Part shown: positions 34,856-43,238 of the stretch, in pieces
Layout: every line of letters starts with the position of its first letter
Position numbering within the stretch: the stretch's first letter is position 1
Origin: Stutzerimonas stutzeri
GTDB lineage: Bacteria > Pseudomonadota > Gammaproteobacteria > Pseudomonadales > Pseudomonadaceae
Length of the DNA: 64,000 bases
Assembly (NCBI RefSeq): GCF_019090095.1
Contig: NZ_JAGQFP010000001.1
Coordinates: 372,001 to 436,000, forward strand
Direction: 5' to 3'
Program-made: the position numbers and the translations under genes
Notes under the pieces: generated by a model
The model's input: only the letters and a program-made list of their open reading frames with translations
Told to the model about the DNA's origin: nothing
The model's database searches: none

Positions 34856-36070
34856 ATGATGACCGATTCAGCTGTTAAACGCGTGGGTGTATCGGGTACG
34901 GGGATGATCTCCCACTGTTTCGTTCGGTTGATCATGCAGCATTACCAGGATCTGAAGATCAGCCGCGTCCTGACCCGCAGGCGTCTCGCCTCCTTGGGCG
35001 ATTTTCCCCTGCCGGACCGGTTGACCAATTCGATCGACGATCTCATCGCGCATTCGGACATCATTGTTGAGTGCACGGGGGACGTGTTTTTCGGGACGGA
35101 AGTCATCGAGCGTGCCTTCGAAGCCGGAATTCCGGTGGTCACGGTCAATGCCGAGTTGCAAGTGACGACGGGCTCCTATCTGTCCGGCAAGGGTTTGCTG
35201 ACCGAAGCCGAAGGTGACCAACCTGGTTCTCTCGCGGCGTTGCGGGAAGACGCCTTGCAGATGGGCTTCAAGCCGCTGGTCTACGGCAACATGAAAGGCT
35301 TTCTGAACCACAACCCGACCCCGGAGGACATGGCCTACTGGGCGAAGCGGCAGGGCATCAGCATCGAGCAGACCACATCGTTCACCGATGGCACCAAGGT
35401 GCAGATCGAACAGGTGGTGGTAGGAAATGGCTTTGGCGCAACCATCAGCCGGCGCGGAATGGAAGGTCTGGCCTCGACCGATCTTAATCGCAGCGGAACG
35501 GTCCTTGGCCTGATCGCCGAAGGCCTTGGTCAGCCCTTGGTCGACTATGTCTTGCCCGACGGGTATGCGGCAGGCGGTGTATTCCTGGTGGGACGGCACG
35601 ACGAGGCGCAGGCGCCTGCGATCGAGTATTTCAAGCTGGGCTCCGGGCCGTACTATGTGCTGACACGTCCGTTCCACCTGTGTTCGCTGGAGGTCGGCAA
35701 GACGGTACGCCGCGTACTGGCTGGCGGCGGGGTGCTGTTGAACAACTCGAGCGAGCCGACGCTGGGCGTCGCCGCGATCGCCAAGCGCAAGCTGAGCGCC
35801 GGGGAGATGATCGTCCGGGGTATCGGTGGCTTCGATGTGCGTGGTGAAGCGGTCAAGCTCGTCGATGAGGTCGATCATGTGCCCATCGGCCTGTTGCGCA
35901 ACACGGTGCTCAAACGAGCCGTCGAGCCTGGGCAGATGATCACCTTCGATGACGTCGATCTCCAACCCAGCCGCGTACTGGACATCATTTTCCAGCAGCG
36001 TCAGAACCTCATGCAGCGACTCGAGGCAAGCCCGCAACCGGACGGCGTACTACTGCAGGTGCGGAACTGA
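34856..36070 (+). CDS. SAF-domain NAD(P)-dependent oxidoreductase, homoserine-dehydrogenase-like
   Basis: 404 residues. An N-terminal Rossmann fold (VGVSGTGMISHCFVRLIM; DIIVECTGDVFFG) resembles homoserine dehydrogenase-type proteins, with a central catalytic-like region (VYGNMKGFLNHNPTPEDMAYWAKR; TSFTDGTKVQIEQ). The C-terminal portion (about 310-390, AIAKRKLSAGEMIVRGIGGFDV and TVLKRAVEPGQMITFDDVDL) is a SAF domain of the sialic-acid-synthase/antifreeze type. Similar proteins act in sugar or polyol pathways, but the substrate here is unknown. It follows the glycosyltransferase-reductase fusion by 61 bp on the same strand, which suggests a joint role in making or modifying a glycan. ATG 34859 is better spaced from GGAAAG than ATG 34856. 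Confidence 0.8.
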   Translation: MMTDSAVKRVGVSGTGMISHCFVRLIMQHYQDLKISRVLTRRRLASLGDFPLPDRLTNSIDDLIAHSDIIVECTGDVFFGTEVIERAFEAGIPVVTVNAELQVTTGSYLSGKGLLTEAEGDQPGSLAALREDALQMGFKPLVYGNMKGFLNHNPTPEDMAYWAKRQGISIEQTTSFTDGTKVQIEQVVVGNGFGATISRRGMEGLASTDLNRSGTVLGLIAEGLGQPLVDYVLPDGYAAGGVFLVGRHDEAQAPAIEYFKLGSGPYYVLTRPFHLCSLEVGKTVRRVLAGGGVLLNNSSEPTLGVAAIAKRKLSAGEMIVRGIGGFDVRGEAVKLVDEVDHVPIGLLRNTVLKRAVEPGQMITFDDVDLQPSRVLDIIFQQRQNLMQRLEASPQPDGVLLQVRN

Positions 36071-36276
36071 ACAGGATTCGTGACGAGGCTGAAATCTGGG
36101 CGGATGGCCACAGCTTCGTCGAGTTCCAGCGGACCGGTACGGGGATGGTCCCGTACCATCATGAGTCGAGCATGAATCCGGCGAAAACCGCGCAAACCCT
36201 ACCGGGACGCCAGCTGAATCCGGCGCCCTGCGATGAGCCTGAAATCACAATATTCGTGGCGTGAGCACCGCCTCGC

Positions 36277-36480
36277 TTAGATAGGCTGTTGCGGATTCAC
36301 TGCGCCTGCGTCGCCGATAGCCGACAGGATGCTTCGAGCGATACGGACCACGGCACCGCTGAAACCGGCCGCTTCGTTTTGAGCGTCCTGCTCGTTTTCA
36401 AACACGGTCAACACACCGCCATAGGAATAGACCACTCCCCAATAGCTCGCGTCGTTGTTCTCCATTTGCGTTATGTCCAT
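36277..36480 (-). CDS. Hypothetical small protein
   Basis: 67 residues (MDITQMENNDASYWGVVYSYGG...). A strong GGGAGAAGG lies just before the ATG. The sequence contains an aromatic motif (YWGVVYSYGGVLTVFE) and a helical C-terminal half. No known family. Its coding density and binding site support it as real. Confidence 0.6.
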   Translation of the reverse strand: MDITQMENNDASYWGVVYSYGGVLTVFENEQDAQNEAAGFSGAVVRIARSILSAIGDAGAVNPQQPI

Positions 36481-36691
36481 GTGCCTTCTCCCTGGGTCTG
36501 CACGGCTGTGACGGAAACACGGCGAATAGATAGCATGCCGTCAAAACCTCGACAATTGCCGTTCGGCGGCGATTCTGGCCGAACACGGCGCCACCGGGTC
36601 CGCCAGGGTTCAGGGCGCAAGCGGCCACCCAGAAAGGCGACGAACTGCACGGGCTTCCTACTGCCGAACCGCTCGTCTCGTGCCGCTTCGC

Positions 36692-37063
36692 TCAGAGGCG
36701 CCGTTGCGCGTCCGGGTGTGTCTCATGACCCATCGGGGTGGCGTCAGGAAGGGGGGTACCGGGTTCGGCAAAGTCGGGACTGTGTACTTCCGAGTCCAGC
36801 GGCATGTGGCTGTAGCGCTGCTTGTCATGCCCAGCCTGATGCAGCTGAGGCGCCTGGTCTTCTTCGGCGAGTAACCGCTTGGCCTCGCAGCGCCCCGTGA
36901 TGCCGCGCGCCAACGCAGCGGCCCCAAGCGCCACTTGCAGAAAACCGCCCAGCCCGCCGCGACGGAGGCCCTTGCCCAGCAATGCAAGCCCGCCAGCCGT
37001 AGATGCCGCGCGCTCCCAGCCATGCACGTTCTGTGGGGTCGTTTTGTCAAAATTTCGGTTCAT
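36692..37063 (-). CDS. DUF2892 (YgaP-like) small membrane protein
   Basis: 123 residues. The DUF2892 pattern is clear in NVHGWERAASTAGGLALLGKGL and GGFLQVALGAAALARGITGRC, which would form two short membrane helices. A charged C-terminal tail follows (KRLLAEEDQAPQLHQAGHDKQRYSHM...), longer than in minimal family members. The start at 37063 has AGGAAA upstream. Function unknown; related proteins occur with stress genes. Confidence 0.78.
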   Translation of the reverse strand: MNRNFDKTTPQNVHGWERAASTAGGLALLGKGLRRGGLGGFLQVALGAAALARGITGRCEAKRLLAEEDQAPQLHQAGHDKQRYSHMPLDSEVHSPDFAEPGTPLPDATPMGHETHPDAQRRL

Positions 37064-37222
37064 GCTCGTTTCCTCACCGTTGTTGGCAGACGCTATGGGT
37101 TCGGCAGCCAACCGGGGCGGTGCGTTCGGGGCGAGGGACGAGCGGCACCGGATTAGTCGATGTCATGAGGTACGTTGAGAAAGGCTTGACACTCACGCGT
37201 CGCTCACGCAGATTCCTCTAAA

Positions 37223-37269
37223 CGTAATCTGATTACGCAAAAACAATAATCGCGCCTGAATCAGGCGCG
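37223..37269. other. Dyad and terminator-like hairpin in a gene-free interval upstream of hpd
   Basis: The interval 37064-37570 (507 bp) has no gene. It holds a perfect palindrome CGTAATC-T-GATTACG (37223-37237), and next to it a 9-bp-arm hairpin, CGCGCCTGA-A-TCAGGCGCG (37251-37269). On the minus strand that hairpin is followed by ATTATTGTTTTTG, as an intrinsic terminator would be, although no minus-strand gene lies upstream of it. Confidence 0.5.
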
Positions 37270-37516
37270 CAGTGCATACCGTCATGATCCTATCCAGCTG
37301 TTCATCCGCCCATTACTCCATTCCAGCCGCTAGCCGGCCAGTTGCCCTGTGGGCGCATGGAAGCCTCAGCGGGTGCCCTGCGCGGGACGCCAGCTGGAGC
37401 TATCGTAATGGGGTGCTTTCATGGTGTAGGGCTGAATGAAGATTCTCGGCTTTCGACTGACCCTTGGCGACCATCTGGGTCGCAGTGTTCGGGGCATTTC
37501 CTGTGCGCCGCCGGGC

Positions 37517-37534
37517 TGACGTGTTCTGACGTCA
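37517..37534. promoter_or_regulatory. Repeated TGACGT sites in the hpd promoter region
   Basis: TGACGT occurs at 37517-37522 and again ten bases on at 37527-37532, the second as part of the palindrome TGACGTCA. They are on one face of the helix, 36 bp before the hpd start. A regulator of aromatic amino acid catabolism could bind here; none is encoded nearby. Confidence 0.4.
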
Positions 37535-37570
37535 TCCCTATCAATGCACAGCCAGTCAAAGGAGCCAATC

Positions 37571-38650
37571 ATGGCCGACCTGTTTGAAAACCCTATGGGC
37601 CTCATGGGCTTCGAGTTCATCGAGTTTGCCTCGCCCGCCCCAAACGTCATCGAGCCGGTACTGGAGAGCATGGGCTTTTCCCATGTCGCCAACCACCGTT
37701 CCAAGGATGTAGCGCTGTATCGCCAGGGCGAGATCAACGCGATCATCAATCGCGAGCCGAAAAGCCACGCGGCTTTCTTCGCTGCCGAGCACGGCCCGTC
37801 CGTGTGCGGCATGGCCTTCCGCGTCAAGGATGCTCACCAGGCGTACGCCAAGGCGCTGGAACTTGGCGCACAGGCTGTTGATATGCCCACCGGGCCGATG
37901 GAGCTGCGCCTGCCGGCGATCAAGGGTATCGGCGGCGCGCCGCTGTATCTGATCGACCGCTTCGGCGAAGGCAGTTCGATCTACGATATCGACTTCGTTT
38001 TCCTGGACGGCGTGGACCGTCACCCAGTCGGTGCCGGCCTGAAGATCATCGATCACCTGACGCACAACGTTTATCGTGGCCGCATGGCGTACTGGGCCGA
38101 TTTCTACGAGAAGTTGTTCAACTTCCGCGAGATCCGCTACTTCGACATCAAGGGCGAGTACACCGGCCTGACCTCCAAAGCCATGACCGCCCCGGACGGC
38201 ATGATCCGTATCCCGCTGAACGAGGAGTCCAGCAAGGGGGCAGGGCAGATCGAAGAGTTCCTGATGCAGTTCAACGGCGAGGGTATCCAGCACGTCGCCT
38301 TCCTGACCGATAACCTGATCGAGACCTGGGACAAGCTCAAGGCCAGCGGTACGGTGTTCATGACCGCGCCGCCGGAAACCTACTACGAGATGCTCGAGGA
38401 TCGTCTGCCCAACCATGGCGAACCGGTCGAGGAACTGAAATCACGCGGCATTCTGCTGGACGGTGCATCGGAGAACGGCGAGCAGCGCCTCCTGCTGCAG
38501 ATATTCTCGGGCACCTTGCTCGGCCCGGTGTTCTTCGAGTTCATTCAGCGCAAGGGTGATAGCGGCTTCGGCGAGGGCAACTTCAAGGCTCTGTTCGAAT
38601 CCATCGAGCGCGACCAGATCAAACGTGGTGTCTTGAGCACTACAGACTGA
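37571..38650 (+). CDS. hpd: 4-hydroxyphenylpyruvate dioxygenase
   Basis: 359 residues, the length of Pseudomonas HPPD. It converts 4-hydroxyphenylpyruvate to homogentisate with O2 and a non-haem Fe(II), the second step of tyrosine catabolism. Two vicinal-oxygen-chelate halves are present. The iron ligands are His162 (IIDHLTHNV), His241 ([10 protein letters not shown]) and Glu323 ([10 protein letters not shown]), in the standard spacing. The C-terminal [18 protein letters not shown] helix gating the site is intact. AAGGAG lies seven bases before the ATG at 37571. Homogentisate dioxygenase and later pathway genes are not adjacent, so the gene is unlinked. Confidence 0.97.
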   Translation: MADLFENPMGLMGFEFIEFASPAPNVIEPVLESMGFSHVANHRSKDVALYRQGEINAIINREPKSHAAFFAAEHGPSVCGMAFRVKDAHQAYAKALELGAQAVDMPTGPMELRLPAIKGIGGAPLYLIDRFGEGSSIYDIDFVFLDGVDRHPVGAGLKIIDHLTHNVYRGRMAYWADFYEKLFNFREIRYFDIKGEYTGLTSKAMTAPDGMIRIPLNEESSKGAGQIEEFLMQFNGEGIQHVAFLTDNLIETWDKLKASGTVFMTAPPETYYEMLEDRLPNHGEPVEELKSRGILLDGASENGEQRLLLQIFSGTLLGPVFFEFIQRKGDSGFGEGNFKALFESIERDQIKRGVLSTTD

Positions 38651-38655
38651 TGGCC

Positions 38656-38690
38656 TGGACGGCAGCTACCTCGCGTTAGGCTGCCGTCCA
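38656..38690 (+). terminator. Hairpin after hpd, probable terminator
   Basis: TGGACGGCAGC and GCTGCCGTCCA form an 11-bp perfect stem around a 13-nt loop, six bases after the hpd stop. The T-tract that follows is weak (TCATCTCCC), so it could act as an mRNA-stabilising hairpin as well as a terminator. Confidence 0.6.
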
Positions 38691-38896
38691 TCATCTCCCG
38701 GTCGTCGCTGGCCGCCTGCGCACGACAGCGTGCAGTGCAACCAGCGACACCTGCTCACCCGGAGGAACGGCTCAGGCGGTGCCAGCCGCGACGCACCGGC
38801 ATGATGCATCCAGCCTATGTCGCTGAGGCGGCCAGCTCTTCAATGCTGGCGGTCGTCATCGCCCATCCTTGACCCTTGCACATGGATTCGCGGCGC

Positions 38897-39457
38897 TCAG
38901 CTGTCTCGCACGCCCGCGCCCTGCAAAAAGAACTGCTCGATGATGCCTGCTGACGCCGCGCTTGCTGCACGGCCTCGGCGTTCCGCATCTACGATGCCGT
39001 AGATCAGCGAAAGGAACAGCTCAGTCAGTACCGGCGCCGCTATCTCAATGCGAAAGAGCCCGGCGCGCTGACCTCTGAGGAAGAACGCATCCAATGCGCT
39101 GTCGTACGGAATCCACTTTGCCCCTTCGTTAGCGGGATCGAGCGAGTCGGGCCGGTACTGGAACATCAGGAACATCAGCAACTCTCGATGCGCCAGGTGC
39201 TCCTGAATCAGGTGTTTGAAAGCCGTCAGCGGTTCTGCGTTATCGAGATCCGTCCGCTGAATGATGTGGTTCATGACATTCAGGCCATGCGCCATCAGCA
39301 TCTCAACCAGGTTGTCACGGGTGCCGCAAAGCCGATGCAACGTCGCTTTGCTGATACCCGCGGCTTCCGCGAGTTCCTTCAACGTTGCCCGAGGGCGATC
39401 GACGAACGCGACGGCCAGCGCCTTGAGCAGGCGATCATCGGGGAGAAGCTGCGTCAT
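38897..39457 (-). CDS. TetR-family repressor (SmvR-like)
   Basis: 186 residues. The N-terminal helix-turn-helix reads ATLKELAEAAGISKATLHRLCGTRDNLVEML. The C-terminal ligand-binding region has FLMFQYRPDSLDPANEGAKWIPY and ELFLSLIYGIVDAERRG. It is divergent from the SmvA-type efflux gene, 219 bp apart, the arrangement of smvR-smvA, where the repressor responds to cationic biocides. The operator candidate lies between the two. Confidence 0.85.
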   Translation of the reverse strand: MTQLLPDDRLLKALAVAFVDRPRATLKELAEAAGISKATLHRLCGTRDNLVEMLMAHGLNVMNHIIQRTDLDNAEPLTAFKHLIQEHLAHRELLMFLMFQYRPDSLDPANEGAKWIPYDSALDAFFLRGQRAGLFRIEIAAPVLTELFLSLIYGIVDAERRGRAASAASAGIIEQFFLQGAGVRDS

Positions 39458-39542
39458 CAGGTCTGGACTCCATGGGCCGGGCTCGCCGCGTATTGTCCAG
39501 ATAAAGCCTCAAATGACAACCAACGGCCAGAAAAAAGATTTC

Positions 39543-39573
39543 AATGAATCGAGTGAGACAAGATTGACTCATT
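39543..39573. promoter_or_regulatory. Inverted repeat between the TetR gene and the MFS efflux gene
   Basis: AATGAATC (39543-39550) faces GACTCATT (39566-39573), seven of eight positions matching as an inverted repeat with a 15-bp spacer. It is the best candidate for the TetR operator in the divergent promoter region. Confidence 0.45.
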
Positions 39574-39676
39574 AATATCTCCAGAGGATCATGCCGCTCT
39601 TGATTTGCCGCGACGACAAAGCGATCCCGGCAGCCCCGCTTCAACGCAACGCGACTTAGCAAGACGAGGTGCAACG

Positions 39677-41206
39677 ATGAATCCTGTAGTCAACCGCTGG
39701 TTGTTGCTCGCCGCCGTGCTGCTCGCGTTCACCCCGATCATGATCGACGTGACCATCCTGCACATTGCGATTCCGACGCTGACGCTTGATTTGCGCGCCT
39801 CCGGAACCGACGTGTTGTGGATCGTCGATATCTATCCGCTGTTCATGGCCGGTCTGCTGGTTCCGATGGGGGTTCTGACCGACCGGATCGGTACTCAGCG
39901 AACCCTGCTGATTGGCATGACGATGTTCTCGCTAGCCTCGATTGGCGCGGCGTTCTCGCCGACCCCGGGCGCGCTTATCGCCGCACGCGCCGCGCTAGCC
40001 CTGGGCTCGGCGATGATGATGCCGGCGATTCTTGCGGTGGTTCGTCGCGCGTTTGACGACGAGCAGGAGCGGGGCGTCGCGCTTGGGCTATGGGGCACTG
40101 TTGCGGCTTCCGGCGCGGCTGTGGGGCCACTGGTAGGTGGTTTGCTGTTGGAGCATTTCTGGTGGGGATCGGTGTTCCTGATCAACGTGCCGATCATGCT
40201 GGCGGTCATGCCGCTGGTGTATGGACTGGTTCCGAACGACGGGTCGGGTTCGCGCGCGCCCTGGCCGATCGGGCAGGCGCTGGTACTGATCGCTGGGCTG
40301 ATGCTCAGTGTCTTTGCTATCAAAGCGCTTCTCAAACCGGGGCAATCCGTCCTGTTCACCACCGCGCTGCTTGTTATCGGGATTGGATTGTTGTCTGCGT
40401 TCGTCCGTTTCCAGCTTCGCTCGCCTCACCCGATGCTGGACCTCTCGCTTTTCAAAGGGGCGCAGGTGCGAGCAGGGCTCGCCATGGCCCTGATAGCGTC
40501 CGGCGCGCTGGCCGGAATCGAGCTGACGATCGCCCAGGAGATGCAGTTCGTCATCGGCAAATCGCCGCTCGCGGCGGGCCTGTTCCTGTTACCGCTTATG
40601 GCTGCCGCGGCGGTCGGCGGACCGATAGCCGGCTGGATAGCGGGCCGTGTCGGGTTGCGTTGGCTGGCAACGGTATCGGCGGGCGCAGCCGCGGCGAGTT
40701 TGAGCGGCTTGGCGGTGAGTGATTTCAGCACAGCAGGCATTCTCGTGGCTTGTCTGCTTGCCACGCTCGGCCTGGCGCTTTCCGTAGGCCTTACGGCTTC
40801 GTCTATCGCGATCATGTCCGCCATCACCCCACAGAAGGCGGGTTCGGCCGGCTCGCTGGAGGCGACCGCCTATGATTTGGGCGCGGGGCTTGGCATCACC
40901 GGCTTCGGCGTGCTGCTGGCAACCGCCTATACCCGGGCATTGGCGATCCCAGAAATCCTTGCGCCGGCGCTCGCCGCCCAGGCACGCCTTTCCATCGGCG
41001 AAACTATGATGGTGGCGTCCGGTTTGCCACGACTGCAGGGCGAAGCGCTGATCGAGTCCGGACGCGCGGCGTTCTCCCAAGCGCATACCGGTGTGCTGAG
41101 CGCGGCCGCGGTACTGCTGGCTGCATTGGCGATGGCCCTTTGGGTTTCGCTGCGAGGCGAGAGCGCTGTCCGCGCCGATGATTCCGCCGTGGAGGCCGAT
41201 GGCTGA
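39677..41206 (+). CDS. smvA: MFS efflux transporter, SmvA-like (DHA2, 14 helices)
   Basis: 509 residues with about 14 hydrophobic segments. The N-terminal part (LLAAVLLAFTPIMIDVTILHIAIPTL) and the motif A-like GVLTDRIGTQRTLLIGM in the loop between helices 2 and 3, with the motif C-like GLWGTVAASGAAVGPLVGGLLLE, identify a DHA2-family drug/proton antiporter close to the methyl viologen/quaternary-ammonium exporter SmvA. Proton motive force would drive export of cationic biocides or dyes. The ATG at 39677 has GAGG eight bases upstream. It probably answers to the divergent TetR protein. Confidence 0.87.
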   Translation: MNPVVNRWLLLAAVLLAFTPIMIDVTILHIAIPTLTLDLRASGTDVLWIVDIYPLFMAGLLVPMGVLTDRIGTQRTLLIGMTMFSLASIGAAFSPTPGALIAARAALALGSAMMMPAILAVVRRAFDDEQERGVALGLWGTVAASGAAVGPLVGGLLLEHFWWGSVFLINVPIMLAVMPLVYGLVPNDGSGSRAPWPIGQALVLIAGLMLSVFAIKALLKPGQSVLFTTALLVIGIGLLSAFVRFQLRSPHPMLDLSLFKGAQVRAGLAMALIASGALAGIELTIAQEMQFVIGKSPLAAGLFLLPLMAAAAVGGPIAGWIAGRVGLRWLATVSAGAAAASLSGLAVSDFSTAGILVACLLATLGLALSVGLTASSIAIMSAITPQKAGSAGSLEATAYDLGAGLGITGFGVLLATAYTRALAIPEILAPALAAQARLSIGETMMVASGLPRLQGEALIESGRAAFSQAHTGVLSAAAVLLAALAMALWVSLRGESAVRADDSAVEADG

Positions 41207-41280
41207 GGCTCCCATAGGCGGCTGCGGTGTGGTTTTGTGGGCGTCGTCCCTGGTTGCAATCGAGGTGGCGTGTGGAAACG

Positions 41281-42101
41281 GGTCGCAGGTAGAACCTGCT
41301 CCTACAGGGACGCGCGGTGTTTTTGTAGGAGCTGCCTCTGGCTGCGACTGGGAGTGGCGTGCTGGAGCGGGTCGCAGGTAGAACCTGCTCCTACAGAGGG
41401 GCGCGGTGCTTTTTTGTAGGAGCTGCCTCTGGCTGCGACCAGGGGCGTGCGGGTGCCGGGTCGCAGGTAGAACCTGCTCCTACAGGGGCGCGGTGCTTTT
41501 TGTAGGAGCTGCCTCTGGCTGCGACTGGGGGTGGCGTGCTGAAGCGGGTCGCAGGTAGAACCTGCTCCTACAGGGGCGCGGTGCTTTTTTGTAGGAGCTG
41601 CCTCTGGCTGCGACTGGGGGTGGCGTGCTGGAGCGGGTCGCAGGTAGAACCTGCTCCTACAGGGGCGCGGTGCTTTTTTGTAGGAGCTGCCTCTGGCTGC
41701 GACTGGGGGTGGCGTGCTGGAGCGGGTCGCAGGTAGAACCTGCTCCTACAGGAGGCGCGGTGTTTTTGTAGGAGCTGCCTCTGGCTGCGATCGGTGTGGC
41801 GTGCGGGTGCGTAGGTCGCAGGTAGAACCTGCTCCTACAGGAGGCGCGGTGTTTTTGTAGGAGCTGCCTCTGGCTGCGACCGGTGTGGCGTGCGGGTGCG
41901 TGGGTCGCAGGTAGAACCTGCTCCTACAGGAGGCGCGGTGCTTCTTGTAGGAGCTGCCTCTGGCTGCGACCGGTGTGGCGTGCGGGTGCGTAGGTCGCAG
42001 GTAGAGCCTGCTCCTACAGGAGGCGCGGTGTTTTTGTAGGAGCTGCCTCTGGCTGCGACCGAGGTCGCGTGCGGGCGTGGGTTGCAGGTAGAACCTCTGA
42101 C
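41281..42101. repeat. Tandem REP-pair array, nine full units plus a decayed one, period about 89 bp
   Basis: TCGCAGGTAGAACCTGCTCC copies start at 41283, 41372, 41461, 41549, 41638, 41727, 41816, 41905 and 41995, with a decayed copy at 42082. Each is followed by an inverted partner (GTAGGAGCTGCCTCTGGCTG). Spacing is 87-90 bp. The family differs from the array at 1253 in the stem sequence though both start GTAGGAGC. Units on the 3' side share CGGTGTGGCGTGCGGGTGCG and those on the 5' side share GGGGGTGGCGTGCTGGAGCG, so at least two sub-lineages spread. This is the whole 1035-bp gap 41207-42241; no gene is in it. Confidence 0.95.
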
Positions 42102-42241
42102 GGATTGGCCAGGAACTACTTCGCTGATACTTGAAGGATGGACGTTTCGTGCCTGTCGCTGCGGCGCCGTCGTTGTTGAACTAACGGTCCACCACACGCC
42201 GCCCGGCGTCGCGGCTCTACGCAGGATCGAAATGACGGCGC

Positions 42242-43144
42242 CTAGCTGCGCCGTGGTGCCGCTCCGTTCTGTTCGTTGAGCAGCTTCAGGTAGCGCCGTG
42301 CAGCCAGGCCGAGCGGTCGGTTCTTGATCCAGATGACATCGACCCACAGCCGCAGCTGGCTGGCCATGTTGTCGAACACGACCGCATCGAGCGCCCCTGA
42401 GGCGATCAGCGGTTGCACCATCGGCTGCGCCAGGTATGCCCAGCCGACACCGGCCTGCACCAGCTCCAGCGCGGCGAGGTAACTGTCGGTGAGCCAGATG
42501 CGGTGCGACAGCACCAATTGCGGGTCCGAGGCGGCGGGATCGCCGCTGGCGACGATGATCTGCCGCATGTCAGCCAGTTGAGCCTCGCCCAGCGGCGCAC
42601 CACGGCCACGTGTGAGGTAGGCCGGCGCGGCGACGGCCACTAGTAACTGGCTGCCGGCTTCCTGGAACGCCTCGCGCTCGTCGATCCCCGGGCGCTCGAA
42701 GACCAGCGCCAGGTGCGCGCTGCCCTCGTGCAGCATGCGCGCGGCATCAGCCTGGGCGGCGGAGCGCACCTCGATTTCCAACGTCGGAAATTCTGCGGCA
42801 AGGGTCGTCAGCGGCCGACTCCAGGCGCCGGTCTGCAGTTCCGGTGCCATCGCCACCACCAGCCGCCGTTCCAGCCCGGCGTGCAACTGCAGCGCGTGGG
42901 CGTCGAGCAGGTTGAGTTGGCTGGCGACCTGCCGGGCCTGGGGCTCCAGCGCGCGGGCAGCAGCGGTGGGCTGGGCCTTGCGCGTCGAACGGTCGAACAG
43001 CACGAGGTCCAATTCGGCCTCGAGCTGAGACACCGCCATGTTGACGGCCGAGGGCACGCGACCGAGGGCACGCGCGGCGGCGGAAAACGAGCCCTGGTCG
43101 AGCACTGCGAGGAACAATTTGATGGAATCGCTGCTGAATGCCAT
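42242..43144 (-). CDS. LysR-family regulator of the SDR/aminotransferase cluster
   Basis: 300 residues. The winged helix-turn-helix (FLAVLDQGSFSAAARALGRVPSAVNMAVSQLEAEL) is typical of LysR proteins; the recognition helix reads VPSAVNMAVSQLE. The effector-binding domain follows (VVAMAPELQTGAWSRPL, LALVFERPG, SYLAALELVQAGVGWAYLA). It is divergent from the five-enzyme-type cluster at 43239-47583 and is the obvious regulator of it. Its inducer would be the cluster's substrate, which is unknown. Confidence 0.9.
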   Translation of the reverse strand: MAFSSDSIKLFLAVLDQGSFSAAARALGRVPSAVNMAVSQLEAELDLVLFDRSTRKAQPTAAARALEPQARQVASQLNLLDAHALQLHAGLERRLVVAMAPELQTGAWSRPLTTLAAEFPTLEIEVRSAAQADAARMLHEGSAHLALVFERPGIDEREAFQEAGSQLLVAVAAPAYLTRGRGAPLGEAQLADMRQIIVASGDPAASDPQLVLSHRIWLTDSYLAALELVQAGVGWAYLAQPMVQPLIASGALDAVVFDNMASQLRLWVDVIWIKNRPLGLAARRYLKLLNEQNGAAPRRS

Positions 43145-43153
43145 GACAGGTTG

Positions 43154-43166
43154 TCAGTTCCACTGA
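43154..43166. promoter_or_regulatory. LysR-type T-N11-A palindrome
   Basis: TCAGT-TCC-ACTGA is a perfect 13-bp palindrome with the T-N11-A form of a LysR box. It sits ten bases upstream of the lysR ATG and about 73 bp upstream of the first SDR gene, fitting both autoregulation and activation of the operon. Confidence 0.65.
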
Positions 43167-43238
43167 TAACGATTGTCTTTGTTTAGCAGAATGACAGGGC
43201 TATGTTCCAGCTCCACGACAGATCGAGGGGTTGGTGCA

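Noticed and set aside
41281..42101. CRISPR array or coding repeats downstream of smvA
   Set aside because: The units are inverted REP pairs with conserved spacers; the frames through them are artefacts.
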